Positions 34,531-45,399 of a stretch of DNA of 64,000 nt are shown here, piece after piece. This DNA is from Trematomus loennbergii (taxonomy: Eukaryota; Chordata; Actinopteri; Perciformes; Nototheniidae). Within the stretch, counting starts at the first letter, position 1. Each line of letters opens with the position of its first letter. Location of the stretch: positions 101,828-165,827 of the forward strand of contig JAAOOA010001113.1 of assembly GCA_012861695.1 (NCBI GenBank). The letters are read 5' to 3'. The notes beneath the pieces were generated by a model. That model saw only the letters and a program-made list of their open reading frames with translations, was not told the DNA's origin and ran no database searches. Both the position numbers and the translations under genes were made by a program.

Positions 34531-35946
34531 GTGGCAGTAGCCGCAGAGGGAGGGTAGGTGAATGTATTTGTTCAAGTTGGTTTGATTACACCATTCACAA
34601 TTCCGACACGCCACCTTGGGAGTTTCACCCAAGGAAATATTAACACTTTTTCAGAGGACACATAGGTTCGAATACAATGGAGCCGGAGACGTGGTTTCAA
34701 TTTATCAAAAATATACAATTTTATTTAGCACAAGTCAATAGTTTAAAATGCAGGTTAAAACAGTCACACAGGGCTGTAGCACAAAGGGAAAAAATGAATT
34801 AGGGGCTGAGGCTTACCAGTGGGGGGATAGGGTCGACGAGTGAGTGGAAGGATCCCCAAACGAACCAAACTTAAATCACCCAGTCATATGTGCAGGAAAT
34901 CAAATCCCGGGGGAGCACATCACACACAAAAGAAGAGAGGAAAACCACCACCTTGGACACCAGCACCACCACCTTCAGCTCTCAGTAACTAAGTAGGGGA
35001 ACAAAGAGGGAAATGCAGTTAATGGGGGCTAAATAAGTAATCAAAGTAATAAACAAACACAATAGCAAATATGTTCTCATAAACAGATAACTTGTGTAAA
35101 CATTTAAGAATAAAACAAATCACAAGATAAAAGGTTCAGTTAAACAAACAAAATAAACAATTAACTAGAATAAAATAAACAAACTAATTTAAATCAAGTT
35201 GGCCCAAGTAAGGACAAGTTATAGGGGGAGTTAGCCCCAGAGTTCAATTACTTCCACACTTCGAGTGTCGGCCCAAGCAAGGCAGCAGCAAGGCGTGCAG
35301 TTAAAGTAGCACTTTAACTGGTGAGCGAGCCTCCGCAGTAGGCGACGCAAAGCTGGCCAGAAGCAGCAATCAGAAGCAGCAACACAGTAGCAGCAGCCCA
35401 AACATTTAGGCAGGATCAACAGCAGTTGTGCCGATAAATACACTTTATCCGGTGAAGCAAAACAGCAGATGTCCCTTAATCATTGGATTGGCTCTAGGTT
35501 TATGAATAAATACAAAGACAGCGTTAATATCAATAAAAGTAATGAGGTGGATTGACTAAATAGATCGCCGTACAGCGCACATACCGATCAGGCCTTCCTA
35601 TCGATGACGCAGAGAGGAGAGAGCTTCATGCTTTCTATGGCTGCGTTGACAGGCTGCATCTGGAGGATCCACCACTAGGTGAGGCAAAGCAGGGCTAAGT
35701 ATCAATACGCTGGCAAATTGCAGAACCTTTCCTGAAGCGAGCAATGCAACTGCAACATACCTGCACCGGTGGCGGAAGCAAACACGGCAAACACGCAAGT
35801 GGGGCGGGTCTGTGTACCAACAAACAAGAGACAGCCAGCTAGAAACCTCTGCCCTTTTATAGGGTGCCCCCTGGTGGTGACATGCTCACAAGAGCCAAAA
35901 GAGGAGAATATGCTTTCTAAGGGATTAGGACTCTCATCCTGCTACA
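34531..35946 (-). mobile_element. Probable solo LTR in the L1, minus strand
   Basis: On the minus strand it begins TGTAGCAGGATGAGAG, has a TATAAAAG box at 35857-35864, and ends GGCTACTGCCAC. Flanked by CAAGT on both sides (34526-34530 and 35947-35951), a 4-5 bp duplication typical of LTR elements. There are no coding motifs; short Cys-rich ORFs inside are not recognisable. It interrupts the C-terminal part of the L1 ORF2. Confidence 0.6.
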
Positions 35947-36144
35947 CAAGTAAACTTATAGCACCTAGCATGCCTTTCAACTAAACGCCTCGTTCTTATG
36001 AACTGGAAAGTCAGGAAGCCCAACTGCTTCAATTTCAATAGATGCTGGAGGACTTCCTAAACATCTTAAGTATGGAAGAAGCTGCTTCTCCCTGTTATAT
36101 TTGGTTAAGCCAGACAACAGGCTTTGGGATAAGATAAGGGCTTT

Positions 36145-37241
36145 CCAGAGGCCTGTACTACGAAGCTGGTTCAACCTAACCTGGATATGTTTGAGTTATC
36201 CGGTTGGCCCAATCCAAAACATACGCGCTCTCGCTAAGCTGTACTACGACGCTGGTTATCAAGTGGATCGCTCAAGCCAGCCGTGTCCTATCTAGTTAGG
36301 TGCGCGTTCACATGAAAGGGTGGTATTTGGAGCATTCGACCAATCTCAAACATGGACAAGCGTACTGACAGCGCAGCGTCATACTTCCTGAATGAAAAGT
36401 GAACTTTAATATTAGTCAAATATGAAGAAGTTAAACTTTAAACATCCATGACTTAAACACTTTATCCAGGATCAAAGCCACATAGCTGCACCTGCAAGGT
36501 GAATACAGCTGGTAAAAGAAAAAGTGTTTGAATGCGTACATTAACAGGTTTATGATATCACTGCCCCGTCCAAAGACACGAGTGGATCTGACTTTAATTA
36601 CATTTGACTCGAGTGTTTCGTCAACTTAATGTGTTGCTTAAAATAATACTTCTGCATACAGTATGTGACACTGTGAGTGTTGCACGGCCAGATACGGCTC
36701 AAGAAGCTGACTCAATAAGGAAATATATGATACATTATGATGTGATATGATATGAATGATAATGGGACACATCAACGTCTGCACTCACAGTGCCGCGGAC
36801 TGTACTTAATGTTACTCTGATCCGGTTACTTATGTTGTGGCAGATATTTAAGTAAGCTTTCTTAACGCTAATGTTATAATAGTCAGATTGCTCTGAAGAT
36901 GGGAGGGGATATTCTATTCATTTTCACGTTCACACAGTCAGTTGATTTTTGCCGGCCGTTTCCTGCACGGCAGTTTTTCTGTATTTCCTCTATCCTGTAA
37001 TATGACTTGATAGCTTTAAACTCCGCACACGGAGCTCTGATTGGTCAGCAGGCGGTGCTTTCACTGAGTTGATCTCTTATCCTGGAACCTAACCTGCTCC
37101 GGACCAGGCTAGCCGTTCAGCATAAGTTACCATGGAGATCTAGCCCGCTAAAAAGAGAACCAGCGTCGTAGGCCGGAAAGCCCGAGTTTTCCCTGAAGTC
37201 AGCCGGCTAAGCGGAAAATCCGGCTTCGTACAGGCCTCTGG
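36145..37241. mobile_element. Long MITE, CCAGAGGCCTGTAC family, complete
   Basis: Left end CCAGAGGCCTGTACTACGAA and right end TTCGTACAGGCCTCTGG are inverted. Subterminal inverted copies of the ACGAAGCTGGTT / AACCAGCGTCGT type also occur. It interrupts the last part of L1 ORF2, between reading GFPE-like and GLKPSRLSTI. No transposase. A close second copy is at 43214. The superfamily (Harbinger-like?) is not established. Confidence 0.75.
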
Positions 37242-37399
37242 ACTCAAACCATCTCGGCTGTCAACAATAAATATAATATATTAATTAATAATGTTAATAA
37301 ATAAATAAATAAGAGAAATAAGCTATGAAGAAACAGAAAAAATAACGGTAATAATAATGAAAGAAGTGAAATTAAATGGGAATGGATGAATAGGTGAAT

Positions 37400-37530
37400 T
37401 AATCATAAAAGGAAGAGATGTGTGTGTGTATATGTACATATGTGTGTATATATATATATATACACACATATGTACTATGTGACTATAGATAGTCAAATAA
37501 ATAAATACATATATATATATATGTATTTAT
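37400..37530. repeat. AT/TG-rich hairpin repeats in L1 3'UTR
   Basis: GTGTATATATATATATATAC with flanking ACACATATGTAC, and a second ATACATATATATATATATGT palindrome. Confidence 0.7.
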
Positions 37531-38843
37531 TTACCTATTAAACAATGAAGTATACCTATATTATGAAGCAAATCATGTATAAACACAACACCATATGCAT
37601 ACATCAAATGTAACTAATCCCCCTAACCCCCACACCCTTCATGTTATGTCCTGTCCTACTTGTAATGGTGTGAGCCTTGTCCGTGTGTTTTTGTCTTTTG
37701 AAAATGTTTATAAAATATAAATGTTAAAAAAAAAAGGTCTCTCCGAACATGAGCTGTGTACGCTTGTATGGCACATACGTCCCGAGCAGCACACACAGAG
37801 AAAACCAGCCAGGACAAAGTTCCCCAGACACTGATTCCCTGGGGTTACTAGCCCCAAATGTTCATTAACCAAAAACGAAACACAACCGCTCAGTTTCAAT
37901 TAAAAGCAGCGGCAAAAAGAAAAGTCTTCAGCCTGGATTTAAAAGTAGTAAGAGTTGCAGACCTGCAGGTTTCTGGGAGTTTGTTCCAGATATTGGAGCA
38001 TAATAACTGAACGCTGCTTCTCCATGTTTAGTTCTGACTCTGGGGACAGAAAGCTGACCAGTCCCTGAAGACCTGAGAGATCTGGATGGTTCATAATTTA
38101 GCAGTAGATCAGAATGTATTTTGGGCCTAAACCATTCAGTGCTTTATAAACCAGCAGCAGTATTTTCAAATATATTCGTTGACACACAGGAAGCCAGTGT
38201 AAGGACTTCAGAACAGGAGTGATGTGATCCACTTTCTTAGTGTCAGTGAGGACTCGAGCACGGCGTTCTGAATCAGCTGCAGCTTTCTAATAGATTTTTT
38301 AGTGAGACCTGTGAAGACACCATTACAGTAGTCGAGTCTACTGAAGATAAAAGCATGGACAAGTTTTTCCAAATCCTGCTGTGACATTAGTCTTTTAATC
38401 CTAGATATGTTCTTTAGGTGATAGTAGGCTGATTTAGTAATTGTTTTAATGTACAAGGATAATTGCGCTTCAGCACAGCACACGACAACAACAACTAGTA
38501 TTAACTTCAGTGATGCTCAGCAGGAGGTTTCACTCCTCTGTTCAACAACGGCAAAATCCCCCAACAGTATTAGAGCTTACACATTGTGTTTCTTAGAGTT
38601 TAAACTGAATGCTGCTATGATTTTCCAGATTTTATTTATAATATTAACAAACAGAGAGATTTAACATTTAACAATAACAGTGTACTGCAAATTTGAGCAA
38701 TCTTTCACCCTCCGCATAATCATGATACATCAGCAGAGTTCAGTATCACCATCTATTTGACTTATAGCAAACAGATACAAGAGATTAAATCATATATACA
38801 TTACAGTTTTTGTTTTTTTCACACGTTTTGTCCTCAGAGAGAC

Positions 38844-40458
38844 ATGTCTGCTGCCAGCTGTCTGCTGACTGAAGATCAGTTTCTGTGCTCCATCTGTCTG
38901 GATGTGTTCACTGATCCAGTCAGCACACCATGTGGACACAACTTCTGTAAAGCCTGCATCTCTGAACACTGGGATAGAAATGTCCCGAGTCAGTGTCCCA
39001 ACTGTAAAGTTTTCAACATAAAGCCTGAGCTGCTGGTCAACACTTTCATCTCTGAGATGGCTGCTCAGTTCAGACAGTCAGCTCAACAGAAAGCCAGCAG
39101 CAGCAGCTCAGAGCAACAAGTTGTCAAACCAGGAGAAGTTCCCTGTGACGTCTGCACTGGAACCAGACTGAAGGCCCTGAAGTCCTGCCTGGTGTGTCTG
39201 GTCCTACTGTGAGACTCACCTGGAGCCTCATCTGACAGGCAGGTCTGAAGAAACATCAGCTGATCGACCCTGTGGAGAACCTGGAAAGCAGGATGTGTGT
39301 GAAGCACGATAAACTGCTGGAGCTGTTCTGTAAGACCGACCAGGTGTGTGTCTGCATGCTCTGCACTATTCAGAGCCACAAGACACATGATGTTGTTCCT
39401 CTGAAAGAAGAATGAAGGAAAGAAGGCTGAGCTGGGGAAGACAGAGGCTGAAATTCAGCAGATGATCCAGAAGAGACGACTGAAGATTCAGGAGATGAAT
39501 CGCTCAGTGGAGCTCAGTAAGGAAGGAGCAGACAGAGAGATAGCAGATGGTGTTCAGGTCTTCACCGCTCTGAAGGAGTCTGTTGAGAGAAGCCAGGCCG
39601 AGCTCATCGACACGATCAAAGAGAAGCAGAGAGAGACAGAGGAACAGGCTGAAGGCTTCATCAAAGAGCTGGAACAGGAAATCTCTGAGCTGAAGAAGAG
39701 AAGCTCTGAGGTGGAGCAGCTCTCACGCTCTGAAGACCAGCTCCACCTCCTCCAAAGCTTCACGTCCCTGAACGCTGCTCCACCCACCAAGAACTGGACA
39801 GAAGTCAGGGTCCGTCCACCTTCATATGAGGGGACTGTGAGGAGAGCTGTGACTCAGCTGGAGGAGACGCTCAGTAAACAGATGAAGAAGCTGCTTGAGG
39901 TGGAGCTGAAGAGGGTCCAGCAGTATGAGGTGGAGGTGACTCTTGATCCTGATACAGCACATCCTGATCTCATCCTGTCTGATGATGGAAAACAAGTTAA
40001 ACATGGTGATGTGAAGAAGAATCTCCCAACAATCCAGAGAGATTTGATAAGTGTCCTTGTGTTTAGCAAAGCAGAGTTTCTCTTCAGGAAGATTTTATTA
40101 CGAGGTTCAGGTTAAAGGGAAGACTGACTGGGACTTAGGAGTGGCCAGAGAGTCGATCAACAGGAAGGGACAGATCACTGTCTCCTCAGATGGTTACTGG
40201 ATAGTGTTGAGGAATGAAAATGAGTACAGCTTGCTGGTCCTCAGTCCGTCTCTCTCTGAAGTCTCAGCCTGAGAAGGTGGGGGTGTTTGTGGATTATGAG
40301 GAGGGTCTGGTCTCCTTTTATGATGTTGATGCTGCAGCTCTGATCTACTCCTTCACTGGCTGCTGCTTCAAAGAGAAACTCTACCCATACTTTGGTCCTT
40401 GTAACATGGTGGTAAAAACTCTGCCCCTATGATCTCTCCTGTCAATCACACTGAGTAG
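38844..40458 (+). pseudogene. TRIM E3 ubiquitin ligase, copy 3, best preserved, frameshifted
   Basis: The N-terminal frame from ATG 38844 (after acceptor TCCTCAG) is open for 122 residues. It holds an intact C3HC4 RING with C15, C18, C30, H32, C35, C38, C51 and C54 (CSIC, CGHNFC, CPNC). B-box 1 begins at C101/C104/C115/C118. Two bases missing at ~39200 then shift the frame. B-box 2 ([13 protein letters not shown]...) is at 39290-39390. The coiled coil frame 39462-40115 runs into the PRY start. The SPRY part is in frame 40084-40260 (DLGVARESINRKG, YWIVLRNENEY), then shifted to 40430 (KVGVFVDYEEGLVSFYDVD). The TAG is at 40456. The RING is functional-looking, but the promoter and first exon are gone and 9.7 kb of LINE sits in the intron, so normal expression is doubtful even if the coding indels are errors. 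Confidence 0.8.
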
Positions 40459-41645
40459 AACAACCATTTGATTTTCTACAGAAAGATTCACTCTCACTAA
40501 ATGTAATAAATGTATTCAACTGGGGAAGTACATTGTACACATTGTTAATGTTTCAGAATCTGATCACATATGGTTCACCTTGATGAGACGCATAAAAACA
40601 CATAAATACTGATGAGTATGTTCTAATGTACTCTAGTTTATTCTACGGATTGCACTCCTGCCGTCATGACTTGAAGTGATCAGAAAACTATTTACTCAGA
40701 AATAAACTTTTACCACTTCTTTATATGTCAGGGGGACAAGAAAAGTATTTATTGTCTCAGAATTGTGTGTTCAAAAAGTGTTTCATACTTGCAGACATTA
40801 CTAGTGGAAGTAATGCACTCCTTTTTCATTAGTAAAATACTGTATATATTTTTTTTATAATTTTCAATTGAGGGGAAAATGATGGGTCTCTGGTGTGTTT
40901 TAAAGGGGAAGTTCAGGATTGATTATTGAATTATAGTATATTGGTACAAAATGTATTTACAGTTACTTGGAGAATCAACAATATCTGATCATTAAACATT
41001 AGGCTGCAGTGGTTTAACAAACCAGGGAAATTAAATGTTACATCTCAGCTGTCTGTTGTGTTATGTTAATTGTATTTCGTCCACCTCTCTGCACACTGCT
41101 TGTAAAGTTGGAAGTACTTACTGAAGTACATTTTCACTAGTTCCCAATTAGGGAAAGTAGCTTAAAATGTACTTGACTATTTCCATTTCTACTTAACTAC
41201 ATTTGTCTGATAGATTTGGTTCTTCTGAAGCTTTATAAACTATTTAAAACCCTCTTGGATCAGCTGATCATAGATATTAAGATTGCTGTATATGTTTGTT
41301 AGAAATAAGGCCATCAACTGGTTAGCTTAGCTTAGCATAAAGACTGGAAACAGGGGAAGACAAAGCCAGCCTGTCCAAAGGTAACAAAATCCACCTATCA
41401 GCAGCTCTGAATCCAGTTTGTTTAATCCATACCAAATCAGAGGAGTAAAAACATCAATAAGACGTTTAACAGGGGATTATGGGTCGGGCTATTTCTTGGC
41501 TGGGACCAAAACAAGTTGCCAAATTGTTTTTACATTTCAGTTTTCGTACAGAGATATATTAAGTACACTTAAATGTGTATTTTGTCACTCACTATTTCCC
41601 CCTTTTCCTAGCATATATGCTAAACTAAGCTAATCTAAGTGTCTG
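40459..41645. other. TRIM copy 3 3' flank, no gene
   Basis: Collinear with 9512-10760. A ~100-bp segment is missing near 41110. AATAAA at 40703. Confidence 0.55.
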
Positions 41646-42165
41646 ATGGCTGCAGCCTGTGTCAGTGAGAGCGGTCTGACTGGTTGGACTGCTTCTAATG
41701 ATTATGATCTCATTCTTCACCTTGAACACACTCCAGCACTGCCTGTACAGGTGAGACTAACTGACTGCAAACGTCCCGTCTGACTGGGAGATAAATAAAG
41801 GGTTTTTTAAATATCAAAATTGCATGAAATATGCTTGTAAAGTCTATTTTATTAATGCCCTGTTTATAAGATGGAGCTTATCATTTGAAATGTCATTATT
41901 TTAAAGAGGTGGATGGTGAATAATATTACAATTAAAAATGTTTCACTCACATCATGACTTTGTTTTTTATTACAGTACACGTTTTCTGAAATGTTATCTT
42001 TAAATATAATATTTCTTGTTTTATTGTCGACTTATTAGAGTCAAAGGTTTTTACAGAGGGAGTTTTGATATGGGTTTTTACCACGACATAAATCCAGAAA
42101 AACTGTCAGCAGCCTTTAAGAGAAATCTATTCTCCACATGTTTTTTAGGGAAACAGATGTTATAA
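41646..42165 (+). pseudogene. Companion exons, unit 3 (second exon deleted in part)
   Basis: Exon 41646-41750 is intact, with donor ACAG|GTGAGA. The second exon starts at 41976 after TTTTTATTACAG but loses about 60 bp after CTTTAAATATA, which removes the THTETAQKCVHWLK part. It otherwise matches 11087-11329 to the same TAA. An extra ACTG after the first donor is intronic. Confidence 0.4.
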
Positions 42166-42364
42166 TCCTTAACGCAATCATCAATAATCAGTCTATAAAT
42201 CTGGCTATTGATGATATATGAACAAACCACTCAGAGTACAGATGGAGTGAAACTCATTTTGATAACATTTTTTAAAAAGGCCTTGTATTGTGAATTTACA
42301 TTTGCAGTACACAGGTAATTAAGTTAAACAAAATAGTACTCATTCATATGACCACTTTTTGTAT

Positions 42365-42807
42365 AAACCAAAACTGACATGGATAAGTATGGAGGCCGAC
42401 AGGGGCCAACGCACTTATTATAACACGCTGCAGTTTCAAAACGATGCAAATATAAAAACACTAATCTGCCAAACACATGCAAAGAAGAATCCTCTTTACC
42501 ATCTTGACAACACAGCAACGTTTACTAAAAGTGCTGCATTAATGAAACGCTGCACAAAGCTCAACGAAGACCAGGGGACAATAAGAGTTAGTCTGTTCTC
42601 ATACTTGCATCTTTCTGAAGCTGCTTTAATTGATATATTCAGATCTTAAACTGCACTGAAACTTTATTCATGTATTTTTATTTAATGTTTATTTTATTAT
42701 CTTACTTTTTAATGACTGTTTTTAAAATGCCATTTTCTTAATGTCTTTCATTTTTGTAAAGCACTTTGAATTGCCTTGCCTGCCTTGCCTTGCCTTGCCT
42801 TGCCTTG
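42365..42807 (+). mobile_element. LINE-tailed insertion carrying an unidentified ORF
   Basis: Flanked by 8-bp duplications TTTTGTAT (42357-42364 and 42808-42815). The right part, 42645-42807, is the same 3'UTR and (TTGCC)n tail as the L2-like LINE at 28722-28949. The left part, 42365-42649, is an open frame not seen in that LINE, containing YYNTLQFQNDANIKTL and SLFSYLHLSEAALIDIFRS, then TAA. I do not recognise the protein. It may be a variant LINE 3' region or a host transcript copied as a chimera. Confidence 0.55.
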
Positions 42808-42815
42808 TTTTGTAT

Positions 42816-43213
42816 TGGCATTTCTGGTTTCAGGTGTACATTAAAAATGCTTTTGTGTCCTACTTGCTGTATTGTCTTCCTTTAACCCTTAGTTGTGTTC
42901 GGGTCTCCCCTGACCCGTTTCAAGGTAAATGATATAATAACTACACTCTAGTTTTTGTATCGGAACAAGGCTTCATGATATCCTCCACAACAGCTATATA
43001 AACACTACAAAACTGATTTTGACAATTTTGGCCAAGTCTGAAGGTCTCTAAAAAAAAAAGTGTTTAATTTGGTGTTGGGGTCTGGGGAGACCCAGCAGAA
43101 TTGTTTTGGGTGACTCGGGTCAAAATTTGGCCTAATCAAGATCCATCTTTGATTTTAGACGCCCCTCCCCCACCCCCTTCATCAACTGTAACAATACTTT
43201 TTCGCAACATGCA
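42816..43213. other. Rearranged TRIM-unit scraps and transposon-like spacer
   Basis: 42816-42840 matches the unit flank near 14778 (TGGCATTTCTGG). 42846-42885 matches 14577-14615 (AATGCTTTTGTGTCCT) in reversed order. From 42884, TTAACCCTTAGTTGTGTTCG and GACCCGTTTCAA resemble ends of fish TTAA-type elements. No gene. Confidence 0.45.
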
Positions 43214-43946
43214 CCAGAGGCCTGTACTACGAAGCTGGTTCAACCTAACCTGGATATGTTTGAGTTATCCCGTTGGCCCAATCCAAAACATACGCGCTCT
43301 CGCTAAGCTGTACTACGACGCTGGTTATCAAGTGGATCGCTCAAGCCAGCCGTGTCCTATCTAGTAGGTGCGCGTTCACATGAAAGGGTGGTATGGAGCA
43401 TTCGACCAATCTCAAACATGGACAAGCGTACTGACAGCGCAGCGTCATACTTCCTGAATGAAAAGTGAACTTTAATATTAGTCAAATATGAAGAAGTTAA
43501 ACTTTAAACATCCATGACTTAAACACTTTATCCAGGATCAAAGCCACATAGCTGCACCTGCAAGGTGAATACAGCTGGTAAAAGAAAAAGCGTTTGAATG
43601 CGTACATTAACAGGTTTATGATATCACTGCCCCGTCCAAGACACGATCTGACTTTAATTACATTTGACTCGAGTGTTTCGTCAACTTAATGTGTTGCTTA
43701 AAATAATACTTCTGCATACAGTATGTGACACTGTGAGTGTTGCACGGCCAGATACGGCTCAAGAAGCTGACTCAAATACGGAAATATATGATACATTATG
43801 ATGTGATGTGATATGATATGAATGATAATGGGACACATCAACGTCTGCACTCACAGTGTCGCGGACTGTACTTAATGTTACTCTGATCCGGTTACTTATG
43901 TTGTGGCAGATATTTAAGTAAGCTTTCTTAATGCTAATGTTATAAT
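43214..43946. mobile_element. Long MITE, CCAGAGGCCTGTAC family, right-truncated
   Basis: About 97-98% identical by eye to 36145-36880. It ends at the boundary with the CGGBP1-like hAT; its right end is not found downstream in the window. Confidence 0.8.
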
Positions 43947-44266
43947 TAGACCCTCCAGAAAACGCGGGCTAAAATCCTTGATTATGCGGGCTAAAATCCT
44001 TGATTATGCGATTAAACATGCGGGGTTTTTATGTGATTTTATGCGGTGAAGTTGCGAAATATGCGGAAATATGCTAAATATGCGAAAAGTTGCGAAATAT
44101 GCGGGAGGCGGAAAAAAGGTGATTCTTCTCCCACACCCTGTTACTAGGCTACTACTGAATGAAAGTGAGCCCTTTTAAAGAGTTCCTATGATAAACAAGC
44201 ATACTAGAAGCAAGCTACATCACAAAGTGTTATTTATGTATTTATATATGGGCTATTTTAATCACT

Positions 44267-44267
<1 letters not shown>

Positions 44268-44306
<39 letters not shown>
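44268..44306. repeat. (CA)n microsatellite
   Basis: About 19 CA units. Confidence 0.95.
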
Positions 44307-44308
<2 letters not shown>

Positions 44309-44356
44309 TCTCCGCCTCATTCTGTTTTCATTTACTCGTTCGTTATCTGACCAGCT

Positions 44357-44653
44357 TCAATCTTGTAGGCTACTCACCTCGTTTCTTGTAGCCCTCGAAA
44401 GGGTTTTGGAGGTTGATGCCTCGGTGAACGTGAGTTGTTTGACTTTCTTGTCCGCAGCAGCAGAAAGCATTTTAGAATGTTTGAATGAATCAAAGTGGGT
44501 CGTCACCGTCGATTTTCTCTTATGCTCCAACACACAGTTGCACGGGGTGCAGAATAGTTTCCCCCCACTTTCGTGCAAGACATCGGGGTACTGCTTTGCC
44601 CGGTCTTTAGCAGAAATGTTCGTAGGCAAATGAGATGGATTCGATTTGTTCAT
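44357..44653 (-). CDS. CGGBP1-like BED-type zinc-finger protein fragment
   Basis: 98-codon minus-strand ORF from ATG 44653. The pattern is HESGGKLFCTPCNCVLEHKR, then KSTVTTHFDSFKHSK: Cys-x2-Cys ... His-x5-His, with the HExGGKLFCxxCNxVLxHxRKS signature shared by vertebrate CGGBP1 and the hAT elements it came from. It probably binds DNA as the N-terminal part of a hAT transposase. The frame ends at 44357 with no catalytic domain, so the element is an internal-deletion derivative or needs another exon. Confidence 0.65.
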   Translation of the reverse strand: MNKSNPSHLPTNISAKDRAKQYPDVLHESGGKLFCTPCNCVLEHKRKSTVTTHFDSFKHSKMLSAAADKKVKQLTFTEASTSKTLSRATRNEVSSLQD

Positions 44654-44995
44654 CTTGGTCAGAGCCGTATAATAGTATATAATAATAATAGTATAATAGT
44701 ATATAATAATCTATATGGCGCTGATCTTGTTGTTTTCTCTCTCGTGTGAGTTCCACACATTCACTCTACGGTGTTGTTTACCTGCGCGAGCTGATGACAT
44801 CACTACTTCACGTTAACTTTTTTTTCCCTCAACTTTGTGTGGAAAAATGCGGGGATTATGCGACCTTTTAATAAATATGCGCCCTTTTAAAAATCTGCGC
44901 CATTTTGCTGATTATGCGGTAAATTATGCGATCGCATAATCGCGTTTTTCTGCCCTGCTGAAAAAACCAGCTATAGACCAGCTTAAGATGGTTGC

Positions 44996-45068
44996 TGGTT
45001 TTAGCTGGTTTTAGCTGGTTTTAGCTGGTTTTAGCTGGTTTTAGCTGGTTTTAGCTGGTTTTAGCTGG
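44996..45068. repeat. 10-bp tandem repeat (TTTTAGCTGG)n
   Basis: Seven near-perfect units in the left terminal array. Confidence 0.9.
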
Positions 45069-45330
45069 TGTTAGGCTGGTTTAGTTGGTTTGCCAGGCTG
45101 GACAAGCTGTTATGGCTGGTTCAAGACCAGCCTGGTCAGCTAAACCAGCATAGACCAGCATGGATGTCATGCTGGTCTATGCTGGTTTTAGCTGGTGTTA
45201 GGCTGGTTTAGTTGGTTTACCAGGCTGGACAAGCTGTGGCTGGTTCAAGACCAGCCTGGTCAGCTAAACCAGCATAGACCAGCATGGATGTCATGCTGGT
45301 CTATGCTGGTTTTAGCTGGTAGTTAAGCTG
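45061..45330. repeat. Two ~130-bp tandem units with strong hairpins
   Basis: Each unit contains ACCAGCATAGACCAGCATG, a 5-base loop GATGT, and the exact reverse complement of the arm, plus a shorter GGCTGGTT...AGACCAGCC stem. The units differ by a few bases. Confidence 0.85.
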
Positions 45331-45399
45331 GATGCTGGTGAAGCTGGTATTTATGCTGGTCTACCAGCAGTCTTGCTGGCTAAACTGAAACAGACACAG

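Larger units (their letters stand above)
28962..37733 (+). mobile_element. L1-like LINE, 5'-truncated, with four later insertions
   Basis: Flanked by the 12-bp duplication AAGGTCTCTCCG (28950-28961 and 37734-37745) and ending in a poly(A) after AAATATAAATGTT. It starts inside the endonuclease domain; after the insertions are set aside it continues through linker, reverse transcriptase and C-terminal region into an AT-rich 3'UTR (37260-37733). Interrupted by an LTR element (29389-31777), a solo LTR (34531-35946) and a MITE (36145-37241). Multiple frameshifts show it is dead. Confidence 0.8.
28722..38447 (-). mobile_element. L2/Rex1-like LINE, minus strand, split by nested insertions
   Basis: 3' end on the left: a (GGCAA)n-type tail then TTTATTTATATAGCACCTTT and the 3'UTR to 28949. 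The 5'-truncated body is on the right, 37746-38447. Flanked by an 11-bp near-perfect duplication, AATGCACAAGG (28711-28721) and AATGTACAAGG (38448-38458). The body encodes the RT C-terminal region on the minus strand (AYYHLKNISRIKRLMSQQDL, FSRLDYCNGVF, LQLIQNA), then an LHWLPV-type block in another frame and FKSRLKTFLFAAAFN, then stop. The 8.8-kb L1-like element is inserted in its 3'UTR. Confidence 0.8.
38448..42364 (+). repeat. TRIM segmental duplication, unit 3, right piece
   Basis: Collinear with 7497-11530: the remainder of the intron, TRIM coding exon, 3' flank and companion exons. Homology stops at TTTTGTAT (42357-42364), the target site of a LINE insertion. Confidence 0.85.
43947..44957 (-). 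mobile_element. hAT-like element with CGGBP1-type zinc finger
   Basis: Ends are imperfect inverted repeats: AGACCCTCCAGAAAACGCG on the left and CGCGTTTTTCTGCCCTG on the right (CAGGG-type hAT termini). Subterminal tandem ATGCGG/TTGCGAAATATGCGG motifs lie inside both ends. It holds one zinc-finger ORF and no catalytic transposase region. The right end overlaps the start of the CCAGCT-array element. The target duplication was not identified. Confidence 0.65.

Noticed and set aside
28722..37733. A single large autonomous retroelement
   Set aside because: The two LINE types run on opposite strands and each has its own target duplication, so they are separate nested insertions.
44996..45330. CRISPR-like repeat array
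   Set aside because: The units are directly adjacent transposon subterminal repeats without unique spacers, in a vertebrate genome.
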